This document shows positions 25,570-35,101 of a stretch of DNA of 64,000 nt, one piece after another (within the stretch, counting starts at the first letter, position 1; each line of letters begins with the position of its first letter). The notes below the pieces were generated by a model. The model saw only the letters and a program-made list of their open reading frames with translations, made no database searches and was not told the origin of the DNA. Both the position numbers and the translations under genes were made by a program. This DNA comes from JBDZVM01 sp040255675 (GTDB lineage Bacteria > Actinomycetota > Actinomycetes > Acidothermales > Acidothermaceae). The DNA is taken from assembly GCA_040255675.1 (NCBI GenBank), contig JBDZVM010000020.1, positions 4,149-68,148 of the forward strand, in the 5' to 3' direction.

Positions 25570-25660
25570 GGGCAGGCCTCGTCGTCGGGAAACCGACCCG
25601 CGAACTGCGCGGCGATCGCGGGGTACTGCCTGTCGGCCACAGCCTCCGTCAGCCTGATGA
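25570..25660 (-). pseudogene. IS1595 transposase N-terminal remnant
   Basis: Minus-strand translation reads VADRQYPAIAAQFAGRFPDD and EACP, matching the transposase N-terminus VAGRQYPATAVQFAAWFPDD EACL encoded at 14960-15050. It lies the same distance from the terminal repeat as in the intact copy. The remainder is missing. The adjoining DNA (about 25260-25560) holds no gene I can support. Confidence 0.8.
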
Positions 25661-25682
25661 AGTCTTTACCGGCGGACAGAAC

Positions 25683-25716
25683 CCCTTACCGTACCGTCGT
25701 TAGATGGAGAGGTCAT
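25683..25716 (-). repeat. IS1595-type terminal inverted repeat, outer right
   Basis: CCCTTACCGTACCGTCG through GATGGAGAGGTCAT. The reverse complement matches the outer left end at 30 of 34 positions. Confidence 0.87.
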
Positions 25717-25724
25717 TCGCAGGA
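25717..25724. repeat. Right 8-bp target-site duplication of the composite element
   Basis: TCGCAGGA, identical to 13215-13222, directly outside the right terminal repeat. Confidence 0.85.
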
Positions 25725-25736
25725 AGTTTTGCCGCA

Positions 25737-27521
25737 TCAAGGCTGCTGCCATGGGCGGGCCAGCCGTGCCGTGCATTCGAGCATGACGGCATGCACGAAA
25801 GCCTGCGGCAGATTGCCGCGTAACTGCCGCTGGCCCACGTCATATTCCTCCGAATAAAGTCCCGGCGGCCCGCATGCCGCGCGATTTCGCTCGAACCATC
25901 GCGTGGCTTCGACGTCGCGGCCTTGCTGGTGCAGCGCGAGGGCCATGGCGAAACCGCACAGCAAGAAAGCGCCTTCGGCATCGCCGAGAAGCCCGGCTTC
26001 GTGCCGGAACCGGTACAGATAGTTTTCGCTCGCGAGATCGTCGAGGAGGGCGTCGATTGTGGCGAGGGTTCGTGGGTCGTCGACCCGGACGCCGCCACGG
26101 ATGATCGGCAACAATAATGCCGCGTCGACCCGCTCGTCGTCCGGTGCGCGTTGCCATCGACCTGTCGGGTGTATCGACGTCGCGGACGTTTCGGCGACAA
26201 TCGAGTCAGCCAAGCCGAGCCAGTCGCGCGTCTTCGCGGCGGGGGCGCCGACGGCACTGATGGCCCGCAATCCGGCGCCGCAGATGAGCCTGCTTTCCGT
26301 CCAGGGCGAGGGGTCGAGTTCCCAGATCCCCGCGTCTGGTTCACCCCAGCGAGCCGCGACCGCGTCGGCCGCGATCTCGGCGGCACGCCATCCGTCGGCG
26401 TCGAGTCGGTCGGCTTGTGCCGCCGCGGCGAAAAGAAGCAGCGCTTCACCAAACACGTCGAGCTGGAATTGCCTGTTCACGTGGTTGCCCGCGATGTCGC
26501 GGCCGCCCGGGTACCCCGGCAGGCTCAGCTCGCGCTCGTCGGGCACGTCGTCGCCGGCCGTCGTGTAGGCCGGGCGCAATTTCCGTCCGTCGTCGAGCAG
26601 GCGCGACGCGACGAAGCGAACGGCGTCGTCGACGAGCGGAAACGCCTCCGACGCCGCGGCCGCCTGACCCGCAAGGCATTGATCGCGAATCCAGACGTAG
26701 CGGTAGTCGTAGTTGCGCCCTTGCCGCGCTCGTTCGGGAAGGCTTGTGGTGGGTGCGGCGACCATGCCGCCGCCGCGACTCGTCAGCCCGCGCAAGACCG
26801 CGTAAGAATGTCGCGCGTCCGTGCGAGCGATATTGTTCGGCAGTTCGGGAACCGCGGATTGCCAGGTGTGCTCGGTCGCGTCCCATGCCTTCCCGGCTTG
26901 AATCGGATCGCCGTCGAGCGGCTTTGTCGCAATCTCCAGCACGAGGTCGTGAGCTTCACCTTCACGAAGCCGCAGCCGCGCGGCAAGACTCTCGCGGCCA
27001 TGACCGAACTGGCCCGGCTGCGCGGTTTCACCGCCGAGCCAGCGCAGGTAGAGGTCACCGACCTTCGCGGTCCAGATGCCGTCGCTACACGACAATGAGG
27101 TCATGCCCCGGCGGCCGAACGCGGCTCGCGGCTCGAGCAGCAGCTTTATTCGCGCCGCGCCCTCTACGGCCGTGATGCGGCGGAGCACGACCGCGCACTC
27201 GGGGTCACCGGGGAAAGCCAGCGCTTCACGGCATTCGACGATGCCGTCGTCCGTTATCCAGCGCGACCGCCAGATCAGCGTGGATCCTTCGTAGTAGCCG
27301 CCCCACACGAATCGTCCGATCGGACTCACGGCGTAATTCCCGCGACCGCCGATGAGCGTGGAAAAGACGGCGTCCGAATCCCAACGGGGCGCGCACATCC
27401 ACGCGATTTCGCCGCGTGGGCCGACCAGCGCGCCGCGTTCACCGTCAGCGAGCAACGCATATTCGCGCAGGACGTGCGGCGGAAACTCGACCAGCCCGCC
27501 AGTGTCAACGCTTGATAACAC
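25737..27521 (-). CDS. Glycoside hydrolase family 15 protein (glucoamylase/trehalase type)
   Basis: A 594-aa cytoplasmic (alpha/alpha)6-barrel glucanase. N-terminal PPHVLREYALLADGERGALV and GPRGEIAWMCAPRWDSDAVF are typical of actinobacterial GH15 proteins; the catalytic domain shows GRNYDYRYVWIRD, GNHVNRQFQLDVFGE, ELDPSPWTESRLICGAGLRA, the acid region GDAEGAFLLCGFAMA and EEYDVGQRQLRGNLPQAFVH. It hydrolyses terminal alpha-glucosidic bonds of maltodextrin or trehalose. GTG 27521 is chosen since it overlaps the stop of the upstream small gene (TAGTG); GTG 27587 is an alternative. The composite transposon inserted 12 nt after its stop. Confidence 0.85.
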   Translation of the reverse strand: MLSSVDTGGLVEFPPHVLREYALLADGERGALVGPRGEIAWMCAPRWDSDAVFSTLIGGRGNYAVSPIGRFVWGGYYEGSTLIWRSRWITDDGIVECREALAFPGDPECAVVLRRITAVEGAARIKLLLEPRAAFGRRGMTSLSCSDGIWTAKVGDLYLRWLGGETAQPGQFGHGRESLAARLRLREGEAHDLVLEIATKPLDGDPIQAGKAWDATEHTWQSAVPELPNNIARTDARHSYAVLRGLTSRGGGMVAAPTTSLPERARQGRNYDYRYVWIRDQCLAGQAAAASEAFPLVDDAVRFVASRLLDDGRKLRPAYTTAGDDVPDERELSLPGYPGGRDIAGNHVNRQFQLDVFGEALLLFAAAAQADRLDADGWRAAEIAADAVAARWGEPDAGIWELDPSPWTESRLICGAGLRAISAVGAPAAKTRDWLGLADSIVAETSATSIHPTGRWQRAPDDERVDAALLLPIIRGGVRVDDPRTLATIDALLDDLASENYLYRFRHEAGLLGDAEGAFLLCGFAMALALHQQGRDVEATRWFERNRAACGPPGLYSEEYDVGQRQLRGNLPQAFVHAVMLECTARLARPWQQP

Positions 27522-27772
27522 TAGGCGGCTCGCTGTGCGCGATTGCGGTACTTGTGCCACATCCGCAGCGGGAAAAGTCCGAACCACGGGGCTCGACGTC
27601 CGAGTTCGTCGCGGTCTTCGTGATCGAACGCGGTTGCGTACCGCTGCGCCAGCGCCGCCGATTCATATGCTTTCGCGCCTTGCGTGCCACACCCGCGTTC
27701 GCACTCCCAGCGCATGACGGCGCCTTCGCCCCGAAACCGGAACCGATGACCGAGCATTCGGCAACTGAGCAC
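27521..27772 (-). CDS. Small conserved actinobacterial protein with CERGCG motif
   Basis: An 83-aa protein hidden in a longer ORF. From GTG 27772 (or ATG 27757) it reads CRMLGHRFRFRGEGAVMRWE, CERGCGTQGAKAYESAALAQ, RYATAFDHEDRDELGRRAPW, FGLFPLRMWH. I recall homologues with the same MRWECERGCG...Y..A..A.RYA.AFDREDR.DLGRRAP order across actinobacteria; function unknown, the Cys pair could bind a metal. Its stop overlaps the GH15 start by one base, suggesting coupling. Confidence 0.68.
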   Translation of the reverse strand: MLSCRMLGHRFRFRGEGAVMRWECERGCGTQGAKAYESAALAQRYATAFDHEDRDELGRRAPWFGLFPLRMWHKYRNRAQRAA

Positions 27773-27856
27773 GTCGTGATGAATACCCAGCTTCCGCGGG
27801 TACCAACAGTGGGGCCACGGACGGCGACGACTCGTCGCATCGGCCGAGGAGGAGTG

Positions 27857-30571
27857 ATGACGGGCGCGCAGGCAGCAACTGTTCAAACGCACACCATTCA
27901 AACGCGGATACCGTCGCGGCTCGACCGGTTGCCGTGGGCGAAGTTCCATTGGATGATCATTCTCGGACTCGGTACCGCGTGGATTCTCGACGGACTCGAA
28001 GTCACGATCGTCGGCGCGGTTGCCTCGCGGCTCACCGAATCGGGCAGCGGCATCAACATGTCGGCCGGCGATATCGGCACGGCCGCGGCCATCTACGTGA
28101 TCGGCGCTTGCTCAGGCGCACTGTTCTTCGGACAGCTCACCGACCGGTTCGGCCGCAAGAAGCTGTTCATGATTACCCTGCTGATCTACCTCATCGCGAC
28201 GGCGGCCACCGCGTTCGCCTTCGCTCCGTGGTATTTCTACCTCGCCCGATTCTTCACCGGCGCCGGCATCGGGGGCGAGTACGCCGCGATCAACTCGGCG
28301 ATCGACGAGCTGATACCGGCGCGCGTACGAGGCCGCATCGACCTGATCATCAACGGCTCCTTTTGGGTTGGCTCGATCTTCGGCTCGCTCGCCGCATTAT
28401 TCTTCCTCGACACGTCGATATTCCCCAAAGACATCGGTTGGCGAATCGCATTCGGCCTCGGTGTCGTCATCGCCATCGCCATTCTCTTCGTCAGGCGTGC
28501 TGTGCCCGAGAGCCCTCGATGGCTTTTCATCCACGGTCGCGAAGAAGAAGCCGAGCAAATTGTCGGCGACATCGAGCACGCCGTCGAAGAAGAAACCGAT
28601 CAGCGGCTGACTTCGGTGACCAAGACCCTCACCGTGCGGCAGCGAGAGACTATCTCGTTTCGCGAAATCGCGCGGGTCGCGTTCAAGGTTTACCCGCAAC
28701 GCTCGATCCTGTGCCTTGCACTGTTCGTCGGACAAGCCTTCCTCTACAACGGTGTCACCTTCAACCTCGGTACATTGATGACGACGTTTTTCGGTGTCGC
28801 GTCGGGCGCCGTGCCGATTTTCACTATCGTTTACGCCGCCAGCAACTTTACCGGGCCGCTCACGTTGGGCAGGTTATTCGACACCATCGGCCGAAAACCC
28901 ATGGTCTCGGCGACCTACCTCGGCTCGGCGGCCATCGCCGTCCTGCTCGCGATTTTGTTCGTGCAGCCGGGGTTGCTCGGCGCATGGACGTTCATCATCA
29001 TCGTGATGGGCGTGTTCTTCCTGGCCTCGGCGGGCGCCAGCGCGGCGTATTTGACGGCGTCCGAGATATTTCCCATGGAAACGAGGGCCTTGGCCATCGC
29101 CTTCTTCTACGCCATCGGCACGGCGGCGGGAGGTATCGCGGGTCCGCTGCTTTTCGGCGACCTGATCGGTAGCAAGAATCGCACCCTGGTCATGGTGGCC
29201 TTCTTGATCGGTGCTGGCGTCATGTCGCTCGGCGGTATCGCGGAGCTGTTCTTCGGGGTGAAGGCGGAGCAGGCACAGCTCGAAGACATCGCCAAGCCGC
29301 TGACGGTCGAGGCCGCCGAGGGAGGTGCCGCCGGTGGCGAGCCTGAACTCACGGGTTCGGCGAAGGAGCGCGCGGCAGCGCGGCGGTCGCGAGAAGACGC
29401 GGCGCGCGAGCGCGCTCGTTCCGCCGAGCACCAGGCTGTCGTGCACGACCTTCTTGCCGAAGCGGCGGCGGCTGGCACCCCGCCGTCCGACCGTACGGAA
29501 GTCGAGCGGGTGCTCGCGCAGATCGCCGAACTGCGGGCGTCCGCGCATGACGAGTACGCGACAGCACATGACGAGTACGCCGCTGCCGCGGAAGAATCCG
29601 ACGAGTCAGGCGCGGCCGCCGCCCGGCGACGTGGAGACGCCGCGGAGCAACGGGCGCGCGCTCACGAAGAAGAAGCGGCGGCCCTGGCCGCCGAGCATGA
29701 GGACGACGCCGTGCGGCATCGCGAGTTGGCGGCCGCGGCGGACGAACGGGCGCGGGCGAGCGAGCAACTCGCGCTAGCGCGGCAAGCGGTCGCCGAATTC
29801 ACGGACGCCGAATTCACGGACGCCGAATTCACGGACGTCGAATCCTCGGACGCCGAATCCTCGGACGCGGAGCCGTCGAGGGTGCGGGCCGACGGTACGG
29901 ATGCCGCCGTGCGCAGTGAGTTGCGAAGCGCTCGCGTGCACATGCACGAGACCTGGGCACGCATGCACGAGCAACGGTCGCGGGCCCACGTGTGCCGAAG
30001 CGAGGGCGACGAATCCGGCGCGGCGCAGGCAGAGCAGGCGGCACGCGCGCTCGAAGAGCAGGGCAGAGCCGCCGCGTTGCGTGTCGACGCCGCGCGGTTC
30101 AAGGGCGAGGCGGCTGAAGAAGAACGCGCCGAAGCGCAGTACGTGGAATCTGAGCAGGAAAAGCAGCGTGCCGCTCGGCGCGATGCCATCGATGAGCGCA
30201 TTCGGGCCGCAATCGAACACCGAAGGGCTGCCGAGCGCCGCGGTCTGCGTCGCTATCGTCCCGGTCCGGGCCGGCTGTTCGGCAGTCCCGCTCTTTCCGA
30301 GCTCGTGCCCTATCCGGAGGAGCGCCTCGGGACCGAGATCCGGACGATAGAACGAGCGTTGCGGGAAAACGGCACAGTCGACCGCGATGACTTGGCGCGC
30401 CTCGTAGGTGCTCGGTATTGGGGCCCTGGCGTGTTCGGCGAGGCGCTGCACGAGGCGGTCGCCGAGGGGCTGGTCAGGCGAACCTCCCGCCGCACCTATT
30501 CACCCAGCGACGACGGCTCATCCAACGCGGATCGCTCGCCTAACCGCGATGGCGGCGACTCGGCGGGCTAG
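27857..30571 (+). CDS. MFS permease fused to a long coiled-coil tail and winged-helix-like end
   Basis: A 904-aa protein; ATG 27857 follows AGGAGGAG. Residues about 30-480 form a 12-TM metabolite:proton symporter: LEVTIVGAVASRL, TDRFGRKKLFMI (motif A), FFTGAGIGGEYAAINSAIDE, LVPESPRWLF-like segment. Residues about 490-830 are extremely rich in Ala, Glu and Arg with heptad character (KERAAARRSREDAARERARS), interrupted by 15-bp DNA repeats. The last about 75 residues, LGTEIRTIERALRENGTVDRD and DLARLVGARYWGPGVFGEAL, HEAVAEGLVRR, resemble a winged helix. The tail would be cytoplasmic and doubles the usual length, an unusual fusion. The substrate is unknown. Confidence 0.82.
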   Translation: MTGAQAATVQTHTIQTRIPSRLDRLPWAKFHWMIILGLGTAWILDGLEVTIVGAVASRLTESGSGINMSAGDIGTAAAIYVIGACSGALFFGQLTDRFGRKKLFMITLLIYLIATAATAFAFAPWYFYLARFFTGAGIGGEYAAINSAIDELIPARVRGRIDLIINGSFWVGSIFGSLAALFFLDTSIFPKDIGWRIAFGLGVVIAIAILFVRRAVPESPRWLFIHGREEEAEQIVGDIEHAVEEETDQRLTSVTKTLTVRQRETISFREIARVAFKVYPQRSILCLALFVGQAFLYNGVTFNLGTLMTTFFGVASGAVPIFTIVYAASNFTGPLTLGRLFDTIGRKPMVSATYLGSAAIAVLLAILFVQPGLLGAWTFIIIVMGVFFLASAGASAAYLTASEIFPMETRALAIAFFYAIGTAAGGIAGPLLFGDLIGSKNRTLVMVAFLIGAGVMSLGGIAELFFGVKAEQAQLEDIAKPLTVEAAEGGAAGGEPELTGSAKERAAARRSREDAARERARSAEHQAVVHDLLAEAAAAGTPPSDRTEVERVLAQIAELRASAHDEYATAHDEYAAAAEESDESGAAAARRRGDAAEQRARAHEEEAAALAAEHEDDAVRHRELAAAADERARASEQLALARQAVAEFTDAEFTDAEFTDVESSDAESSDAEPSRVRADGTDAAVRSELRSARVHMHETWARMHEQRSRAHVCRSEGDESGAAQAEQAARALEEQGRAAALRVDAARFKGEAAEEERAEAQYVESEQEKQRAARRDAIDERIRAAIEHRRAAERRGLRRYRPGPGRLFGSPALSELVPYPEERLGTEIRTIERALRENGTVDRDDLARLVGARYWGPGVFGEALHEAVAEGLVRRTSRRTYSPSDDGSSNADRSPNRDGGDSAG
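29792..29866 (+). repeat. Five in-frame 15-bp tandem repeats in the MFS tail
   Basis: Three units GCCGAATTCACGGAC (29792-29836) followed by GTCGAATCCTCGGAC and GCCGAATCCTCGGAC. They encode (A-E-F-T-D)3 and V/A-E-S-S-D, so copy-number change would keep the frame. Confidence 0.9.
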
Positions 30572-30582
30572 CGCTGGTGGTA

Positions 30583-30615
30583 GCGACTCAGCGCGCCGAG
30601 ATCACATGACGCGAC

Positions 30616-30629
<14 letters not shown>
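30583..30629. repeat. 19-bp direct repeat at the 3' ends of MFS and citrate synthase genes
   Basis: GCGACTCAGCGCGCCGAGA occurs at 30583-30601 and 30611-30629. The second copy includes the citrate synthase stop; the first lies just outside. Probably a small duplication in the convergent intergenic spacer. Confidence 0.75.
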
Positions 30630-31920
<1,291 letters not shown>

Positions 31921-32020
31921 TGACCAAAAACCCTTCATCGGCTGCGGCGGTAACTGAAGTCTATCTTTCGCCGTTTGCGCGCCGATCGCGCCGAGGTTCG
32001 CCGATGTCTTTGCGTGACAT

Positions 32021-32848
32021 TCACCGCTTTGGCTTGACTGCACCGAGCGTGTAGGTCATCGGTACTCGCCAAGCGCGATCCGCAAGCCGCCACTCGCCGT
32101 CCGCTTCTTCGGTCATTCCCGGCAGTGGATCGTAGGGTGCGCTGTCGTGCTCGACGAGCATCGTGAGGCGCATGCCCTCGGCGAGCAAGCCGGTGACGAT
32201 CTCGCCGAGCCCGTGGTTCCACTCATGCGTGACCGTCGTCTCGAACACCGCGTCGGGGTCGGCGTAGGTTCCCCCGAACTCCCAGACTGTCGGCTCGGGG
32301 CGTTCGGAGTATGGGTAGTCGACGACCAAGAGGCCGTCGTCGCGCGGATCGGCAAGCGCCCACAACATCGGATGACCCTCGCGCATGAACAACCGGCCGC
32401 CGGGCCTCAGCAGGTTCGCGACGATGTGCGCCCAGCGCCGCGCATCGGGTAGCCAGCACAACGCGCCGACGCTCACGTAGACGAAATCGAAGCGTTCAGA
32501 GCCAAGCGCGTCTACCGCGTCGTACACGTTGGCTTGGACGAATTCGACGTCCGCACCGACCATTCTGGCGAATGACCGGGCCTGCGCGAGCGCCGCGGGG
32601 GAGAAGTCGAGCCCGACCATGCGCGCGCCGAGGCGGGCGAGTGAGACGGTGTCGGTGCCGATGTGGCATTGCAAATGCACGCCGTCGAGGCCTTCGATGT
32701 CGCCCAGACGGGCGCGGTCGAACCGCACGACCTTGCTGAGATAGGTCGAATCTTCGACGAAGCGGTCGACGGCGTAGCTCTTCGCGGCGGCATGCGTGGG
32801 AACGCGCTCTTCCCAGTTGGCGAGATTGATCGCGAACGAATCGTTCAT
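32021..32848 (-). CDS. Class I SAM-dependent methyltransferase
   Basis: A 275-aa protein: INLANWEERVPTHAAAKSYA at the N-terminus, SAM-binding region GVHLQCHIGTDTVSLARLGA (about residues 56-75), GLDFSPAALAQARSFA, VSVGALCWLPDARRWAHIVA and LLRPGGRLFMREGHPMLWAL. Closely resembles widespread actinobacterial methyltransferases of unknown acceptor. Divergent from the sirtuin gene, start codons 37 nt apart. Confidence 0.87.
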   Translation of the reverse strand: MNDSFAINLANWEERVPTHAAAKSYAVDRFVEDSTYLSKVVRFDRARLGDIEGLDGVHLQCHIGTDTVSLARLGARMVGLDFSPAALAQARSFARMVGADVEFVQANVYDAVDALGSERFDFVYVSVGALCWLPDARRWAHIVANLLRPGGRLFMREGHPMLWALADPRDDGLLVVDYPYSERPEPTVWEFGGTYADPDAVFETTVTHEWNHGLGEIVTGLLAEGMRLTMLVEHDSAPYDPLPGMTEEADGEWRLADRAWRVPMTYTLGAVKPKR

Positions 32849-32885
32849 CCGGGCAGCGTCTCATGTGGCGTGCGCGTTCGCTAGC

Positions 32886-33743
32886 GTGAAGTACGTGCGT
32901 AATCCGCTCGCTGATCTGGCCGAATACGTCGGACGCGGCGCCGTCATGGTGCTGAGCGGCGCGGGCATGTCGACCGATTCAGGCATTCCCGATTACCGGG
33001 GGCCGAGCGGATCACTACGCCGCTACACCCCGATGTCGTTTCAAACCTTTCTTTCGGACGCCGCCGCGCGCCGCCGTTATTGGGCCCGCAGCCATCTCGG
33101 CTGGCGCCGTTTCGCCGCCGCGAGGCCGAATCTCGGGCATTTCATGGTGGCTCGCCTGGAAGAACTCGGGCTGACGACCGGCATCGTCACCCAAAACGTC
33201 GACGGTTTGCATCAAGCCGCCGGCGCGGCCGACGTCGTCGACCTGCACGGCCGCCTAGATCGGGTAACGTGCCTGGCGTGCAAGGCGTTGTGCTCGCGCG
33301 ATGACCTCGATCGCAGGCTACGTGAAGCGAACCCTTCCTTTGCCGCCGACGTGACGGCGACGAACCCGGACGGCGACGTCGACCTCGCCGGCAACAGCGA
33401 ATGCGAATTCAATGTGGTCGATTGTTCGGCGTGCGGCGGAATTCTCAAACCCGATGTGGTGTTTTTCGGCGAGAGCGTGCCAAGCGTGACGGTCGAACAC
33501 TGCTATAAGCTCGTCGAGTCGTCGCGCCTCCTGCTCGTACTCGGGTCGTCATTGACCGTGATGTCGGGATACAGATTTGTCAAACGGGCGGTGGCGGCGG
33601 GTACTCCTGTCGCGATCGTCAACCGCGGCGCGACTCGCGGCGACGGTGACGCTTCGTTGATCGTCGACGCGCCGCTTGCCGACGTCCTGCCTGATCTGGT
33701 CGCCTCCGTCGGTCAGCATGCCTCGGTGCCTTTTTCGGGGTAG
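32886..33743 (+). CDS. Sir2-family NAD-dependent protein deacylase
   Basis: A 285-aa sirtuin. NAD-binding VLSGAGMSTDSGIPDYRG (about residues 21-38), TQNVDGLHQAAG, catalytic His in DLHGRLDRV, a zinc site made of CLAC (about 137) and CSAC (about 181), KPDVVFFGESVP and LGSSLTV. It removes acyl groups from lysines with NAD consumption. GTG 32886 is chosen because it begins the conserved domain; GTG 32895 is an alternative. The long spacer between the Cys pairs is an insertion typical of some actinobacterial members. Confidence 0.9.
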   Translation: MKYVRNPLADLAEYVGRGAVMVLSGAGMSTDSGIPDYRGPSGSLRRYTPMSFQTFLSDAAARRRYWARSHLGWRRFAAARPNLGHFMVARLEELGLTTGIVTQNVDGLHQAAGAADVVDLHGRLDRVTCLACKALCSRDDLDRRLREANPSFAADVTATNPDGDVDLAGNSECEFNVVDCSACGGILKPDVVFFGESVPSVTVEHCYKLVESSRLLLVLGSSLTVMSGYRFVKRAVAAGTPVAIVNRGATRGDGDASLIVDAPLADVLPDLVASVGQHASVPFSG

Positions 33744-33752
33744 GCGACTCGA

Positions 33753-34190
33753 TCACGGCAGTATCGGCAGGCCGGCAGCGTCGAGCGGCCAGCCCGGGTT
33801 GTGCGCGATCTCGATGACGTGGCCGTCGAGATCGGTCACATAACCTGAGTAGCCGCCCCAATCGGTCTTGTGCGCGGGCTTCAGCACGCTCCCGCCCGCC
33901 GCCTCGAACGAGCTGATCGCGTCGTCGACCTCCGCTTTGCTCGCGCAGTTGACGGCCAATGCGACCCCGCGCGAGCCGGGCGGCGGGTCGCGAAACGGCA
34001 GCCCGGCGTCGTCCGCCAGATCTCGCTTCCCCCAAAGAGCAAGCACGGGGCCGGCTGTCTTGAAGAAGCTCACCTCGCCGGGCACCGACGACGCCGAGAG
34101 CGGCCAGCCGAGTGCTTGGTAGAACTTTGTGGCGGCCTCGACGTCGGCGACGCCGAGTGTGACGAGCGATACGCGGGCAGGCACGGTCAT
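33753..34190 (-). CDS. VOC-superfamily protein (glyoxalase/bleomycin resistance fold)
   Basis: A 145-aa protein with two beta-alpha-beta-beta-beta modules: VSLVTLGVADVEAATKFYQA and LGWPLSASS at the start, GVALAVNCASKAEVDDAISS and the closing GYVTDLDGHVIEIAHNPGW. The DGHVIEI strand is the usual metal-ligand strand of VOC proteins. ATG 34190 is chosen as the first start giving the fold; the upstream extension is unconserved. Reaction unknown. Confidence 0.85.
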   Translation of the reverse strand: MTVPARVSLVTLGVADVEAATKFYQALGWPLSASSVPGEVSFFKTAGPVLALWGKRDLADDAGLPFRDPPPGSRGVALAVNCASKAEVDDAISSFEAAGGSVLKPAHKTDWGGYSGYVTDLDGHVIEIAHNPGWPLDAAGLPILP

Positions 34191-34262
34191 GTCGCCAATT
34201 GTGCATCGCGTCGAGGGGTCGCGTCGCTGTCGTGCCGCGATACGCACGTAGAATGCGATCTT

Positions 34263-35093
34263 ATGGAAATAGGCGTTGCGATGTTCCCTACCCACGACGC
34301 GATCGATCCTGCCCAGCTAGCCCGACTCGCCGAGCAGCACGGATACGAGTCGCTGTTCTTCCCTGAGCACTCGCACATTCCGGCCAGTCGGCTTTCCCCT
34401 TTCGGCGGGGGCGGCGACCTGCCTCGCAAGTACTGGCACACCTACGACCTGTTCGTGGCGTTGACGGCTGCCGCCATGGCGACCACGAAGCTGCGGGTGG
34501 GCAGCGGGATCTGCCTCGTGCCGCAACGCGACCCGATCCACACCGCGAAAGAAGTCGCGAGCGTCGACAATCTTTCGGGCGGCCGTTTCGAGTTCGGCAT
34601 CGGCGCCGGCTGGAATCGCGAAGAGATGGAAAACCACGGCACCGATCCGCGTACGCGCATGGCGCTCATCCGCGAGCGGGTCGAGGCGATGAAGGCGATC
34701 TGGAGTCAAGACGAGGCGAGCTATTCCGGCAAGTACGTGAACTTCGAGCGCATCTGGTCGTGGCCGAAGCCGGCGCAGCGCCCGCATCCGCCGGTTTTGG
34801 TCGGCGGCGGGGGCCCGACCGTGCTCGATCGGGTGCTCTCGTTCGGTGACGCGTGGTTCCCGAACTACAGCGTCCCGAACGTTCTCGAACGGGCAGCCGA
34901 ACTGCGTTCTCGCGCGGAACGGCCGATCGACGTCATGGTCATGGGCATCCCGGCCGACGCGAAAGTCATCGAAAGCTACGAGCAGGCGGGCTTTCGACGC
35001 ATCGTGCACTGGCTGCCGTCGGCGTCGCGCAGCGTCGTCGAAAAGGCCATGGAGCGTTTCGAGGCCGCGCTCGACGAAGTGCACGGAGGCTAA
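34263..35093 (+). CDS. LLM-class F420-dependent oxidoreductase
   Basis: A 276-aa luciferase-like TIM-barrel enzyme (TIGR03619 type). Motifs: MEIGVAMFPTHDAIDPAQLA, YESLFFPEHSHIP, RVGSGICLVPQRDPIHTAKE, SGGRFEFGIGAGWNREEMEN (about residues 103-122) and PPVLVGGGGPTVLDRV. ATG 34263 begins the conserved domain; the longer upstream ORF overlaps the divergent VOC gene and is rejected. The next gene, an F420-type PPOX protein, begins 9 nt after its stop, so the two probably form an operon of F420 enzymes. Confidence 0.87.
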   Translation: MEIGVAMFPTHDAIDPAQLARLAEQHGYESLFFPEHSHIPASRLSPFGGGGDLPRKYWHTYDLFVALTAAAMATTKLRVGSGICLVPQRDPIHTAKEVASVDNLSGGRFEFGIGAGWNREEMENHGTDPRTRMALIRERVEAMKAIWSQDEASYSGKYVNFERIWSWPKPAQRPHPPVLVGGGGPTVLDRVLSFGDAWFPNYSVPNVLERAAELRSRAERPIDVMVMGIPADAKVIESYEQAGFRRIVHWLPSASRSVVEKAMERFEAALDEVHGG

Positions 35094-35101
35094 GCCGTAA
35101 G

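Larger units (their letters stand above)
13223..25716. mobile_element. 12.5-kb IS1595-type composite transposon carrying polymorphic toxin and Fic cargo
   Basis: The outer 34-bp ends (13223-13256 and 25683-25716) are inverted copies matching at 30 of 34 positions, and the 8-bp TCGCAGGA repeats flank them exactly. Inner copies of the same ends lie at 15078-15111 and 23523-23556. Neither inner pair has a matching duplication, so the whole segment moved as a unit, presumably by the transposase at 13989-15053. Cargo: lipoprotein passenger, debris of older elements, the RCC1-Rhs toxin with immunity genes, an orphan Rhs C-terminal cassette, and a Fic cassette. The insertion separates a GH15 gene from a methyltransferase gene. 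Confidence 0.85.
23523..25716. mobile_element. Transposase-deleted IS1595-type cassette carrying fic
   Basis: A 2,194-bp unit with IS1595-type ends at both sides and a truncated transposase N-terminus near the right end (25570-25660). The rest of the transposase gene is absent; a Fic gene with its own regulatory leader occupies the interior. This is the structure of a mobile insertion cassette that needs a transposase in trans, here available from the copy at 13989-15053. Its left flank TCAGACGT does not match its right flank TCGCAGGA, consistent with its right end being the outer end of the composite. Confidence 0.75.

Noticed and set aside
27416..27856. N-terminal extension of the MFS permease by 147 residues
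   Set aside because: This segment is antisense to the GH15 start and the small CERGCG gene; AGGAGGAG and the conserved domain place the start at 27857.
33870..34262. N-terminal extension of the LLM oxidoreductase
   Set aside because: It is antisense to the VOC gene and has no family similarity; ATG 34263 starts the conserved barrel.
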